Shown piece by piece: positions 12,425 to 26,700 of a stretch of DNA of 64,000 nt. The stretch's first letter is position 1. The number at the start of each line of letters is the position of its first letter. The stretch comes from Ulota crispa. Lineage: Eukaryota > Streptophyta > Bryopsida > Orthotrichales > Orthotrichaceae. Location: positions 29,864,358 through 29,928,357 of the forward strand of contig OY987244.1 of NCBI GenBank assembly GCA_963920765.1. The letters run 5' to 3'. Below the pieces are notes generated by a model that did not search any database, was not told the origin of the DNA, and saw only the letters and a program-made list of their open reading frames with translations. Both the position numbers and the translations under genes were made by a program.

Positions 12425-13126
12425 GGGAATTGATACATGTACCACTCCTTGACTATTTTGCTGCACCCTACTACATATGGTTAATATTTACAAAATCAAA
12501 ATAGGTTTGGACTACAAGAAAAACATCACTAATTCAAAAAGAAAACTTGACATAAGGTAGGAACACACATAAGTGTTAGTTTAAGGGTTTTGAACATGAT
12601 GACAATTAATAAACATCTAGCAAATTATAGGATCCTATTAGCAACATAAAAATAATGAGTTTGCACTTTTGAATGTATTATTTGGATACTCTGAGAATAA
12701 GTTGTGAATTTTTAAAGAGCATACTACCATTGTACCCATAACCAACACTAAGGTTTCATGTTCACATGTTGTACATCCTTGTCATTACATCTATTTACTT
12801 TTACAGATTTTCCAAGATTTTAGAGGTGACAGTTATGGGGACACTAATGCTTATGGGTTTTCCTACCTTAGAAGTTACCACTTTGGTTTAGTTTTTTAGC
12901 CTTAGATCCCGCTCAGAGTGTCAATTAAAAAATCTAAATTAGATTTAGTTAAATTCACATTTTTAAAAATTGATAAGTTAAAATTGTATCTTCTACTTCA
13001 AGTTGTATCTTCAAATTAGTGATGTTTTTTTGATAATCCACAAATATTTTGATATTGTAAATATTGAGCATATATAGTAGGGTGTGACAGAATGGTCCAG
13101 AAGGGGTGGTAAATGTATCAATTCGC
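12425..13126. mobile_element. Mutator-like MITE with 9-bp target duplication
   Basis: Left end GGGAATTGATACATGTACCA and right end TGTATCAATTCGC are inverted repeats. The flanks are an exact 9-bp direct repeat AACACAAAA (12416-12424, 13127-13135), as Mutator-like elements make. A second copy, without the nested insertion, is at 61259-61680. The element is interrupted by the AGGTAG element at 12555-12868. It lies just upstream of the presumed beta-galactosidase promoter. Confidence 0.8.
12555..12868. mobile_element. AGGTAG-ended element nested in Mutator-like MITE
   Basis: 314 bp; ends AGGTAGGAACACACAT and TTTTCCTACCT, flanked by TA (12553-12554, 12869-12870). The uninterrupted host copy near 61384 reads CTTGACATAAGAGTTGC at this place, so the insertion point is directly visible and the target is TA. 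Confidence 0.8.
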
Positions 13127-13157
13127 AACACAAAAAGACAGCTTTGCTTAAACGCGC

Positions 13158-13163
13158 CACGTG
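13158..13163. promoter_or_regulatory. G-box (CACGTG)
   Basis: A perfect CACGTG palindrome within GCCACGTGTC, the core bound by plant bZIP and bHLH factors and part of the abscisic-acid response element. It sits 31 bp right of the 12425-13126 transposon and about 1.6 kb upstream of the beta-galactosidase ATG. Function is inferred. Confidence 0.4.
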
Positions 13164-14467
13164 TCGCCGCCTGATTGGAAACTACCTGCCAAGCGCAGAG
13201 TTGGAATTATTTTTATTCCTGTGCCCAAGTCTTTTATCAAAATAGATTTGGGGGTTCAGAGTGAAATCAACTGGGGTTACTGGGCAGCTGTAAAAACTGT
13301 AAAAGCCGGCCGCCGCCAGCTGGATACAATAAAGAGCAGGGAACAAAAGAACGTTCCCAAGCAGCTGCTCTGCAGCTCAGGCCCAAGCTCAGGTTGCCAG
13401 GAGCCCAGGACTCAGGAGGACTCCGGGAGAGAGAGAGGACGGAGGGATCAGCACAACACTGTCAGACACTACGGTGCTCACTTCCATTGCGTCCAGGCCA
13501 TGCAAGATTTGCTCTGATAGTCAAACCGCAGATCAAGCTAAGTTAGGAGGTGAAAGATCGAAGCTTCGACATTCGAGGACAAATCCGTCCCGGAATCCTT
13601 GCACAACAGGATTAAGATTAGAGCAAGCAGCCAGCCAGCAGGCGAGCAAGCAAGCAAGCTTGGCATGGGTGGCCAAGCTGCACGTCAGTTCTGGTGAGCA
13701 GTCGTGATTCTTAGTTTTCTGGTAGAGATGGATGGTATGCTATTGCACATGGAAGGCCAGTTTCAGATCGTGACGTGCGTAGAATTTCTCTGCCTGGCAC
13801 ATGAGCTAGCATGTTCAGTGATGAGGCCAAGCTCCATGGCGTTTCGCAACTGCAACTCTTATAATGTAATCACAATTCTCATGAATAAGTTAAGCCACAC
13901 TGCGCAACGTTGTTTAAGTTCAAGCTAGCTCAGCAGGAGGTCTCACATTTTTCTTTCAGCATAACTTTTCTTTCGCCTTGCAAAACTTAGCCATGCACGT
14001 TTTGGGCGGGGTTGTTGAGTGGTGTGACGAGGAGGACCTGTTTGAGATACAGTATTCAAAATGATGTAAATGAAGCGGGAAAGTAAGTTAAGCCTGTTTA
14101 TTGTTGCACCAATTAGCACTCTAATTCCAGCAGCGCGCTAACTTAAGTATTTCTCACTTTTTCTCTTCGGGTTTCTCAATGCTCATTCATTGCTTCGACA
14201 GTGTCTCATTGATGGATTTCTTTTATGCTCCTCGGTTGCCTCGCTAGCTTAATATCTTGCAGTCTGGTGTGTGTTGTGATCGAGGTTGTCAGTGTTGCGT
14301 TCCCGCCAAGCTACCCCTAGCGAAGCGCCAACTCATTCATGCTTGAACCTGGTTATAAACTTCCAATGACTAACTGTAGTCCTGTTTATGTCGCTCTTCG
14401 CCCCGTACGTTATCAGTCTCTAAGAAATGCATGTTTGAAGTCAGAATCCAAGGCTACCGTACTCACC

Positions 14468-14495
14468 AAAAGAAAAGAAAAGAAAAGAAAAGAAA
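14468..14495. repeat. (AAAGA)n short tandem repeat
   Basis: About five perfect copies of AAAGA upstream of the beta-galactosidase start. Confidence 0.85.
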
Positions 14496-14781
14496 TCAAC
14501 AATTAACTGTGCATTGCTCAAAGTACAATCTGAGTGATAAAAGGGTTAAGTTATTCCAGCAGTTGCTTGCATCACATTTCTTGTTGCGTATCAAAGTAAG
14601 GAAGGCCATTGAGCTGAACTTTGCTGCAATTGAATGGGGGAGATGCAGAGTATGATTCGTAAGGGATTGTATTCAATTGGTGTCGAGGAGCCAACGTACA
14701 CCATTCAAGGTTAGATTGAAGCGGTAGACGAGAAGAGGATGTTTTGAGTTTTGACAGCGGTTCTGGAGAATTGAAGCAAGC

Positions 14782-17700
14782 ATGGCTGCATTGTTGAGGA
14801 ATTGGTCGACGTGGGTGTGCGTGGTACTAGTGTGTGCACTGCAACAGCTCCAGAAGGAGAAGAGTGTGAAGGCTGTGAGCGTGTCTTACGATGTAAGAGG
14901 TTTGAAGCTGGATGGACAACGTCGCATGCTCATCTCTGGTTCTATTCATTACCCACGCAGCACGTCCCAGGTAAGAGTGCAGTCTCTCTTTCTCTCTTTC
15001 ACTCCCATGGCCATTGGCCCTGCCTGGCATGATTGTGTTTCAGTGTTAGGAAAATTTCATGGATAGTTTGCAATATTTACATAGGTATCCCTGCTTTTTC
15101 AGAAATTACACAGATACCCTTTGAACATAACTTCTAGGCATTTATTTATTTGTTGTGTTCGTACTTCCTTCATGACCAACGTTGAAGAAGGGAATGTAAT
15201 GAAACGATAAAGAAGCAACGTGCGCACAAAAGAAGAAGAGAAGTGGCATGCACAACAAAACAAACGCTTGAAAATTTTGGTCCAAGGGTATTTGTGTAAT
15301 TTTTGTAAAAGCAGGGGTATCTATGTAGATATTGCAAACTTCAAGGGTGTCCATGAAATTTTCTCTTTTAGTATTCATTCACTCAGCCATATGTAATATC
15401 AGGTTTGTAATTCAGAAATGCCACAATTTTGACTGTACTTTGCCACCATGATTGATGATGAGCCGTGGTGAATTCTTTCTAGGTCCTTGATCAATAGTGT
15501 GTTGAGTGGTGTTTACCTGATGGTGTTGATCAAGATTCGCATGGAGTTTGGCTGTCCTTGACTTGCTTGCCGTCTGTCATTCTCGTCCTTTATCTTTGTT
15601 GTCAAGTCTTGCTCTTGTAGCTGTAGGTATATTCTACAAGCTGTTTTTGGTTGGAGCTTTTGTATTCTGGTTGTGCAATAAATCTTCTTTTATTTTTGTC
15701 AAAAAAAGGTGTGATCGCACAAAGCTCTAAAGTTTAGGACTACTTGTAGATTTATGCGATCTAATGCTTGTTTTTAATATGGTGCCAATGTTTTGTTGTG
15801 AGTATCAACCAATTGACAGACTTTATGAAAACTCTTGGTACATTATGTGAATCTTGTTGGTCCCAATTTTGATTAAACCAACAACTGATTGAGTACTCTG
15901 TAAGGACAAATGAGATGCATGAAAGGGTTTTTTCTTGTGGTAACTAGGACAAATATAGGTTTGGGTTTAACATCATTATCCAGCTTGAACTGAAGTTCAC
16001 TATCTTTTATGAAAATCTGAAAATCTTTATTGTGACTGAAGATACATTGTAATTGTAATACTAGAGTTTGAAGAGCCAACAGAGCTGGAAGTAGGACAAT
16101 GAAGGTCTCTAACGCAAGTGCTAACCTCTTTTGAAGCTTTGAAGAAAGTCTCTAACGACAATAATAACCTTTGTTAAGCCTTGACGGATCAAGAGTCCCA
16201 TATTGGGTCTTCATGTTTTGAATATCTTATTCATGATATTCTTTAGTGTAAATAGTATATATATGTTTTGGCATCATTTCATATTATGATCCCCAAGGAG
16301 ACACTCTTTGAAAATTTGAGGTGCCATTCTAAGTGACAAGGGTGTTTTATTGGACCCTATGTATGTGTGTTTTTTGGCACTCAAATTCACTCTTAAGTAT
16401 GTAGTAGTTTCCTAGTTTGCTGAATAAAAGAGATCTTATAATATTTTATTTTGACTCAAAACACACAATAACTACCTTATCATCTGATTTATGAAAATTT
16501 TAATTTGTAAATTGAAACAATAAAATCCACCCTATAATGTCTCTCAGGTGGTTCCTTTGTTTTATGCTAGAGATCCTCCCAAGTTATGGTCAATGAAATT
16601 GGTTGAATTGAAACCATGCATTTTTGGATTTTCGAGGGATTTAATTTCATTGAACTTGTTGCACTCTTGAACATGTCAGCCAACCTTCGTTTGGAATAGA
16701 AAATAACTCATAGAAACCACCTTCCTTATACAAAATCCACAAATAATTGTTTAAAAGAACCTACATAGTTAATTTTTAAAGTTACACATCAATATTGTCT
16801 ATTTAGAAGGCGATTTCAGAGATTGTTACCAAAAGTGAGATAAGGCTTGTTTTCAATGTTTGATAATCAAATAATTTGTTTATTTTGGAAATTGTTTCAT
16901 AGTTTGCTCCCAAATGTAGGAAAAATGCTGCTCAAATCTGTACCAAAATGTTGTCCAATAGAACTAAACCTTTTTTCGAGTTTTGTTTTGAAACCCGGAT
17001 TCAAAATCTACCAAGGAATGCCAGCTTCAAGATGGATCCATGTTGCAGATGTGGCCAGGTCTTATTGCCAAGGCCAAGGAGGGAGGCTTGGATGTCATTC
17101 AAACGTACGTCTTCTGGAATGGGCATGAGCCTTCAAGGGGAGTGGTAGGCGTTCTTCTCCACTTAACATTCATTCTGACTCTGCGGAAAACCAGCTTCAT
17201 AAAAAAATGTAAAAAATTACTAGCCTACTCTGTCTTTTTTATTTATCTACATCTTGGGGTGAGCAGGGGTCTCAAAAATGATACTTAAGCATAGCACAAA
17301 TGTGTGACAACTGTTTGTCACTCAATAATAGCATGAGTGCACAATATTCATTAGAAGTACTAGAAAGTTCTTTTTTAACTGAATAGAAGTAGAACTAGGA
17401 TATCTAAAAACAAATGTTCTCCAAAAAGCATTGGGCGGCTTGACAATCTTGACCGTTACCAATGATGATTCCTTTTTGTATGCCTGTGTTCTTGGATTGT
17501 CAATTATGTTCTGGAGACCATGCCCTGTTATTATGTAATGCTAAGTTTTATAGGCAACGTTAGTGTAGTAGTAGGTGTCCATTGAGCTAAAAAATGTTGT
17601 AATAGATAATGTCATACTTCAAAGGCTTGAATGCATTATTGTTATACAAAATTATGCTTGTAGTTAAAGTAGATGATTAGAATCTTATTATAATCCCAAG

Positions 17701-20700
17701 GCACTGCAAAACCCAAATGTTAGATGAGGAACATAGTATTCTAAGATGATATTTCATCTAAACAACTTCTTGTTCTTTGAAATCTTTGTTTCAATCTTAA
17801 CATAAAAAACCTTGCATCAGGACCAGATTCGTAGTAATAATGTGCACTATTTATCTGAATTAAGATATGAGCAAGTAAGTTAAAATACTTCAAAAGCATT
17901 TGGGCATTTAAAGGCTAATTAAGCGAGGGTTGTTTTGTAAGTGCCTTTTCAGTATAATTATGCAGGGAGGTACGACTTGCCCAGGTTCCTGAGATTGGTG
18001 CACGAAGCAGGAATGTACGTAAGCCTGCGAATTGGCCCCTATGTATGCGCTGAGTGGAATTCAGGGTAATTTTCCAAACCTTTCTTTAAAAAAATTCCCA
18101 AGTCTATAAATTTTCCGTGCAATATAATGTTCTTCTTGGAGTGCACAAGTATCAAAATCATATGTTATATGTAAAAATTATCGAAGTTAATTGAAAAAGT
18201 TCAAAATTGCAGTTGTTTTATTGTAGTGAAGGTAACGAGTAGTAGTGACCACCATCCCCCAAGAGCCCATGCTAAAAGTGAAAAAAGTCCACTTTGGAAA
18301 CGGTTGTTGAATTCCATTTATTTTCAGTTCATATCTGTATACTTTAAAAATGTTCGGTGTGATATTTTCTTCTACAAATATGGATATGAAATTTTCCTCA
18401 TCTCTTTCCAATTGATTTATTTCAACTCTTGTAGATAAATAAGTATCCACTTCTTACCATTTAGGCACCAAAGATCGATCTCAAATTCTCTCAAAGTAAA
18501 TATAGCCAGATCATCTAAAAATACCATATTTCAAAATGTTTGTGAAAGGCTACTTAAGTTTGAATATTACTTGTTTTTGTGAACCTCTTGTTAGACCATG
18601 GTGATGATGGTATTTGTTGCTCATACACAAAACGTCTCATTCTTCATGTCAATGAAGAATTTTCAGACAGACATGCTTATCTGTAAATCACAAAGCACTT
18701 TTCATTTGGCGAGAATTATGACCAACCTTTCTTGAACTTGAAAAAATGTCACTTTTGATATCTTCATATGCTATGTAACATTTAGTTGACACAATGTTGA
18801 CTTTAAAAAAATTGTAACTCTTCCCAAATATCTTTACCATGCCATGATTCATGGAGAACTCTCCTTCGTTCTTTTCCATCACTACCATGCATAGTCCTCC
18901 TTGAAGCGCCTTCAATGAATAGCAATTGGATGGACTGGATGAAGTGGATAAATTGGATGAATTAAACGATTGGGATGAATTGGATAAATTAGATGAATAT
19001 CAGAGAATTCATCACTCAGGGAGTGGATGATCCCATCCTGTAGGGTGGATGAAATCGTTGAAGATGACGTAGTTGTTTACCGTTTGCAGGGGTTTTCCGG
19101 CATGGCTCCGATTTATACCAGGCATCGAGTTTCGCACCGACAACGAGCCCTTCAAGGTTCCGAAACCTGGGATTTCCACTCTGACGTCCACAGCATAGCC
19201 AAATCAGCTGAAAAATCATTTACATTGTTAAGAATTTATCGTCGTTTGTCAATTGAAATCCATGTTTAGAAGCCTTAATCTGTAGTCAAGTTCTCACTGC
19301 CATTCGTTTTTATTAAATTCCTCATCTCTGATTCAAGGATTCAATGTTCGAGATTGTCCGATTTGTATTGTGATATGCATAAACTAGATAATTTCAAATC
19401 GTGTATCAACCTAATCAGTAAAGATAAAAGACCTTCTTCATGGTTAAGAATTTATCGTTGTTTCTCAGATAAAATCCATGTTTAGAAACCTTAATCAGTA
19501 TAGAAGTTTTCAGTGCCATTTGTTTTTATTAATTCCTAATCACCGATTCAAGGATTCAATGTACAAGATTGTCCGATTTATATTATGTAATTCATAAACT
19601 AGATAATTTCAAATTATGTATCAACAGAATCAGTAAAGAGTATGGCATTTGTTTTTTAAAGAAGTCAACAGAATATGAAAGAAAAAAGAGTCGCCGTAAG
19701 ACGTACTTATAACAGCTCTTAAAGAAGGCATTGCATATCAGATAGCACAGGGATTTGTTCACGAGCTCCCTGTAGGTGACGTTGAATTATGAATCAGTGC
19801 ACTTGCTATAAAAGAAGTCAGTTGAATTTGAAAGAAAGAGTCACAACAAGACCTATTGAAAACAGCTTTAAACTGTGTAGGTAAATCGATAGAGATTCGT
19901 TGACGATCTTCTGGTGCTGATGCAGTTGGAGACTCAAAGGTTTGTGAATCATGTGGTGGCTATGATGAAGAAAGAACAGCTATTTGCATGGCAAGGCGGC
20001 CCGATCATCTTACTGCAGGTATGAATTGCTCCATTTTGCATTTGCATGCAATCCTCTTTTTTCATGGAATTTTGATATTAATGATTATTAGTGGGGAATT
20101 GATATGTGTACCACACCCTTTGAACTACTGTACCACACTCCGGGGTAAATTTTATGTTTCTACCATCAAAAAGCTGAATTTGAGAATTTGGAATTCAGAT
20201 TTGGACTTAGAGACCATGATTTAGTCTAGAACGATAAAAAAAGTTGTAATTCAACAACACCCAATGAAAAAGTTTAGCTAGGGAGAAAAGTGTCACTTTT
20301 ATTTTGTTTGTAAAAAAAGATAAGCTTTTCATTGGGTGTTGTTGAATTGGAATTTTTTTTATGGTTCTAGACAAAATCATGGTCTCTTAGTCCAAATCTG
20401 AATTCCAAATTCTCAAATTCAGCTTTTCGATGGTAGAAATCTAAATTTACCCGGGGTGGTAGAATAACTGAAAGGGTGTGGTAGACATATCAATCCCCTT
20501 TATTATATTAATGATTACTAGTGCGATGATTAGAACACTCTTTGACTTTTCGGATTCATAAGTGTGTGCAGATTGAGAACGAGTATGGAAATATTGATGC
20601 GTCGTATGGAGAAGCGGGCCAAAGGTATCTGACCTGGATTGCTGCTATGGCAGTTGCGACAAATGCGAGCGTGCCCTGGATAATGTGTCAGCAGCCTGAA

Positions 20701-23700
20701 GCACCTCAGTCTGTTGTATGAGAGCTTACTTCTTTTCAATCCTTGTATAAAATTAATCACAAGCTTAACTTTCAGCTTCACTTTTCAGGTCCCTTTGCAT
20801 TGATTAGCGTCACGCAGTGCTTACAGCATTTATACAATGGAATGAACTAAGGAATTCAGTTTAACTAAATTGTAATTTAGAAATTCATAGATAGTACCTC
20901 TGACAGCGTAAATCTATCCTCTTTGCCTGAGTGGAAAGAATCTTTGTCTGCGCAGATCAACACGTGCAACGGCTTTTACTGTGATGGATGGAGACCAAAC
21001 TCAGAAGGCAAGCCTGCCATCTGGACCGAAAATTGGACTGGATGGTACGAACCTATATCTGTGCCAAAACAAAAAACAATCAGTTTTCCTGACAAAAAAA
21101 TCAACTAAACGCGTTATTCATTAAATTGGGAAAAAGTACTGTCCCAAAATGTATTTTGGGAATACTAAATTTTGCATTTGTGAAAATATTTTGGAGATTT
21201 GAAGTAAGTTTTTTGCTAGTTCCTATAAAGTATTTCATTATTGATGCAAGGTCTCGAAGAGATCATCGAAGTATTTACTCTAAATCACCTAAAAACTCTT
21301 TAAAATGATTTTTTTGAAAGTCCCAACATGTAAGCTTTTTTCCAATTTTATGAATCACTAGAAGTCTTCTAGTGATTTCAGTTAGTATGCAGATTCCATT
21401 GTAAATCCGAAGTCAAGATCATACGAACCAAAAGTTGATTATTGTTGAATTTCTATTGTCGCTTGTCTCCGACATTCACTATTGCACTTCTGGTCCGAGA
21501 ACTTTTCAGTCGGTTTTGCTTGATGACATGTGGTACATCACAAAAATAAGTGTGCTAGCACAAATTTTGAATTTTGATATATAGCTTGCGACTGTGTGAC
21601 ACTTGAATGTTCGGCACTCTGGAGTTGAACGAAAGTATACTACCCAGGGAACAAATCCTCAAAGCGTCTTTTTTATTTTTGGTATTTTCTTAGAGCAATA
21701 GTCCTCATACTTTGCAGGTTTCAGAGTTGGGGAGGAGGTGCACCCACTAGGCCGGTGCAGGACCTAGCTTTTGCAGTAGCGAGGTTCTTCCAGAAAGGAG
21801 GCAGTTACCAGAATTATTACATGGTATATCTACTACTAATTACTGCATTTTAGTACTTAACTACAGAAGTACACATTGGTGTGAAGTTCAAATTCGTTCC
21901 CTCCTGTCCATAAACTCACAGACTGTTACGGAGTATTTCAGAATATCCTACAGCCATTTTTGCTCCCAAGACTGTTTCTTCGTCCTCTCTGAGACAACTC
22001 CTTGAGAACTTTGTTTCTACATGATAACGAAACGACAGATGTAATGCATGATAAATGGAATCTTGTCTCTTCTAAAGGTACAACTCTTTGACACATGGAT
22101 GGTCAACTACTAATGCAACACAGGGATATATTTGCAAAGAAAGAAGGCATATCTAACATCTTGGCTTCTTTTTTTTGTTTAATTGCGAAGGTGCAGAAGA
22201 GATTACTCCTTTGATAATCTAGGCCTCGTACAGATTTGAGTTCAGTACGATGGTGCAGATATCCGATGCTTTATTGTGATTGTCATTGCCAATCTGAGTA
22301 GAATTCGATTGAAATTGCTTCTGCTAATGATCGACTTATGCTGAGCAGTATCACGGAGGGACCAACTTTGAGCGCACAGCAGTGGAAAGTGTGACCACCA
22401 GCTATGACTATGACGCTCCGGTGGATGAATTCGGTGACATTAGGCAACCCAAGTGGGGTCACTTGAAGGACTTGCATGCTGCTTTGAAACTATGTGAGGC
22501 TGCTCTAACGGCGGTTGACACAGTTCCTTCACCGACATCTCTGGGCCCTTCTCAGGAGGTACTCACTCTCTTATATTTTTCAAGCTTTTTTGAGTAGGTC
22601 ACTAGGGAACTTTCTGCATTGTTCATTTAGTTTTGTTTGCTTCTTCATTGCTTCTGTGGATATTGAATACCGGTATGGCATAACCTGAAACGTGTTTCCG
22701 TGACGTGATCATTGAATTGGTCATTTTGAGAGACCACAAGTATTTTGTCATTTAGAAGCGTAAGGTTTGTAAGGTCAAAGTTTATGGGTACTTAAAAACT
22801 GTGACCCAGTTTTTTGAACCTAAAGTACTTAACCCTGGCCATACAACATTGCAACTGCTTTTAGTAGGTAGCATCTTAGACCGAGTTGTCTATGTAAATC
22901 CTAAAGCATGAGTGACTCTGATATAGTGGTGCATTGTATTGGGATGTTTGGTGAAAAAATTGGGTGGGCTCTAACACAAATTGATCTATATTTACGTTGC
23001 AACCTCTCATAAAATGAACTATAAAACCTGTCGCTGCTTTGTTGCCGAACTACGTCAAAGACAAAGCTTCACTTAGAGTAGCTGTTTGGAGACGTGAGAG
23101 AACTTAAGATTCGTCATGTGTTCACTGCTTAATAATGATAACACTTGGACTAAACTCCACTAATTTTTCTAGGATTTTCTTTGAAAAGCACATCACGCAG
23201 TACGCATAGTAGTTTGATCAGTTCATCGTATTACTGACATTGAGCGTTAATGTTTGCAGGTTCATGTGTACCGAAGCTCTTCAGGTCAGCCTTTTTTTCC
23301 CTTCCCTTTTTTCGCTTGTCGATTTCAAGAATTTTCGTTGATGCTCTAGGTAATATTGCGGAATGGTTTTGTCATTGCCGTGACTACAATACTATACAAG
23401 TTCTAACAATTAAGGCTGATATGTTATTGGAATTTGACCAAGGAATTTCATTTTTTCCTATATAATTACTGCAGGTTCAAATAAAAGTTGGATATGTGAG
23501 AACGTCACCTTTGAAAATGACATTTTTTTGTTCGGCTGTTCAAAGCGGATATTGTTGTTCGAGTGCCAAGTTTCTCATTGTAGGTGTCAAAAAATAACCT
23601 CAATTTAAACTCACTTTTTATTAAATCAGAATGCATTTTACATGTGTTGCAAATGGTGACCAACCTTTCTTGAACTTGTACAAACATTACTTTTGATGTT

Positions 23701-26700
23701 CGCATATGCCGTGCGACGTTTTCTTGAATTCAGTGTATGAAGCCAGTTATAAATTTTGTTGAACCTAGCAACGTTATACTTAAAATAGAATGGCTGCTTC
23801 AGATACATGTGCAGCCTTCTTGGCAAACTGGGGAGCCAACGATACAACAGTGGAATTTGGAGGCCAGTCATATGATCTTCCTGCATCGTCTGTCAGCATC
23901 CTTCCGGATTGCAAATCAGTTGTGTTTAACACTGCCAAGGTGCATAACACATAAGTATTAAATATGAAGTACTCTTTGGGATCTAGTAGCCAACTATAAT
24001 TACTTTCAAAATATTAGTTAGCTGTCAATGAAAACAGTAGGAAAAATTATGGTTTTTGTTGGCTTATTTTGCTACCTTTGTTAAAGCTCTTTTAAAGGTT
24101 TGTTACATCTAATTTAGATTTGGAAGTTGCATAAGCATTGGACGACCTTCAAACCAATGGTCCTCCTGTTCTATCACCCAAAAAATACCTTTGATGCTGA
24201 AAATTATAGTTCTTAATAAGTTGTATTCCACTTCACAGTTATCGTAAATTTGCAATTAATCGTTCTAGCCCCTTGCAATAATGGCAATTATGACGTTGTC
24301 ATGTCCCGTGTGACACAATTGTTGTTTGTGCTTGTAATAGGTGGGAGCACAAAGTGTGACAATGAGTATGCAAGGTGTCACCCCCATCACAAATTGGGTA
24401 TCATCTCATGAGCCCTTAGGAGGTTGGGGATATAACTTTTCATCCAATGGGCTCGTGGAACAAATTGCTACCACCAAAGATTCCACAGACTATTTGTGGT
24501 ACATGACAATGTAAGGACCAAAGAATGAAACAACTCCAACCTCCTTTGAAGTTAAGTGTCTATTAGTTCATTTTAAATCCTATGTTAAAGCCAAACAGCC
24601 CTCATTTCATAACAGTTTTAACTTTAGTTACGGAATTAATCAATTTGGGTGGCAAATAGCAATTAGTTTGATGAGATATATTTCACGATGTTTGGTAGTC
24701 AGTTTACAAGGCTAAATAAATACTATATCACCTCATGATCTTCGTGTCTTGTATAATATATCTCTAATGCTCGAAAGGAATGATAGATCAAGTTTGTAAT
24801 TGTTCAGTTGATCTTTAACGGTAGGATGTGAATCATTGAATTATATTACTCCTTTCGCAACAGTTCGATGCATTTCCAATGTGCACTTAATAATGACACC
24901 AAAAATCCGATTTTATACATGCATTGGAAATTTGGAATGACACCTTGGTCCGGTGCATGTTTAGATATTTTTAAATGCAGGTTTAGTATCAGGTGTTTAT
25001 TACAACAATGAAATCCAGCAATCCTATTCTTAGCGAGTTGGGTGGTTTCCAAATGAGATAAAAAAATTTAAAAAATGGAAACTAAGTATGGGTTGAAGGA
25101 ATTTCACTCTTCTCTGATCCCATATAAACTTCTCAATGGTGACACTAGGCAAGACAGTGTGCAGGTTGCAGAAACTGACGTCTCCAATGGTTCGGCTCAA
25201 GCGACACTAATCATGTCTTCGCTTCGAAATGTTGCCCATATCTTTGTAAACGATATCTACGCAGGTACTTCATACAATTATACCCCTAAAATTCCTCTTT
25301 TGCGAAATGAAAACAGACTATCTCTCCTCAGGGGTCACTAGTGTAAACCTTAGAAACATGGGAGAGACTCTATACAATGGATTTTATTGGTCGAAGTTAC
25401 AAATCTGAGATTGCATGGTTATATGATAGGGTAGTTAATATGTATGTTAAGTCAATATATATTACAAGGTCTCTTTTATTCGCCAAAATAGGGAATTAGA
25501 TACTTTTGAAGGGACTTAAAAGCCAAAAGATTCATGTACTTAGGGTCCAATAAAATACCCTTGTCACTCACGGAGGTACCTTAAAATTTCAAAGGGTGAC
25601 CCCCGAGCATTTCTCTTTGCTTGAAAACATACAGTTCCTTGCACAGAAATATGATAATACTAGAGACTATTACAGTGAATTTTTTTTTTTGCAAGACTTC
25701 AATTTGAAAAGAAGCACAAACTTTAGACTTGACATGAAGCTGAATTACATGAATAAATCCTAGATTTAGATGTGGAAATTAGAGATTTAAAGAAGTTCTT
25801 GACATACTGAAAGTTTGACAAATAATCAGGATTTTTTTTGTCATACTGAGCAAGGTGGGGGTGAATGGCAGGCACTGTGAACGCCAACGGTAGCCAGGCT
25901 TCGCAGAGAATTAACTTGCGGCCTGGTCCCAACAGCGTAACCATTCTCTCCATGACAATGGGTTTGCAGGTATGCTAGCAGCATTCCACTTGTATAATAG
26001 ATCCTGTACTAACTGCTATATTCATGAGGCCAAGTTTAGCAAATATCTACCAAAATGATGGTCTACATTTCTTCACACATACAAACAATGTGATTGCCAC
26101 TATGTGGTATTTAATGTTTTAAATTCAGGGTGAAAAGAGAACATTACGGGAAAACCAGGACTGTCGCGGAGCCTGACAAAGAAGCGTTTTTTTCTTGCAT
26201 CGTTCTAATTATACCCCAACATAAACCACTGCGGGGAAATGGATGAACATAATTTGTAGAACTGGATGATCAATGCTTAATCCCCAGTTACTCGAGAAAG
26301 TTTGCACTTCTCAAAACCCTAGATTCATAAAAGAATTTGCCACATTAATAAACAGAAGGTTTTTCTGCGGTGGTTTACGCACACTTGATAGTGATTAAGT
26401 TAATCACGAAAATAGCATTTGAAACCACAGGAAGACAACGGAAAAAATACAGTGCCAAGTAGACCTATGATTCTGTTTACCCGAGTGCCCAGATAATACC
26501 GATTTAAAAGATATATTTTAAAGTCTATTTTTCAGACGAGCTTCAAGCTAATGATAAAAAAGCCTACCGGAACAGTTTGACCCTGTATTCATTTAGATTT
26601 TGCTCCGAAGTTCACCTACCTTACTATATATGGCATCTGCAAGGAAAAATATACCTTCTAAAGGATTCTCTATTAAATTTACAAAGCCATGATGATTACG

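Larger units (their letters stand above)
13136..14781 (+). promoter_or_regulatory. Presumed promoter and leader of the beta-galactosidase gene
   Basis: This stretch is more GC-rich and less repetitive than DNA on either side and ends at the beta-galactosidase ATG. It contains a perfect G-box in an ABRE-like context (GCCACGTGTC, core 13158-13163), a possible TATA-like AATAAAGA near 13330, and a pentanucleotide (AAAGA)n run near 14468-14495. Open frames at 13161, 13474 and 13704 do not resemble known proteins and two lack ATG, so I treat them as chance. Where transcription starts is not known; a leader intron is possible. Confidence 0.4.

Noticed and set aside
13161..13517. 118-residue open frame upstream of BGAL
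   Set aside because: It starts without ATG, has low-complexity composition and no recognisable domain, and overlaps the presumed promoter; a chance frame in GC-richer DNA.
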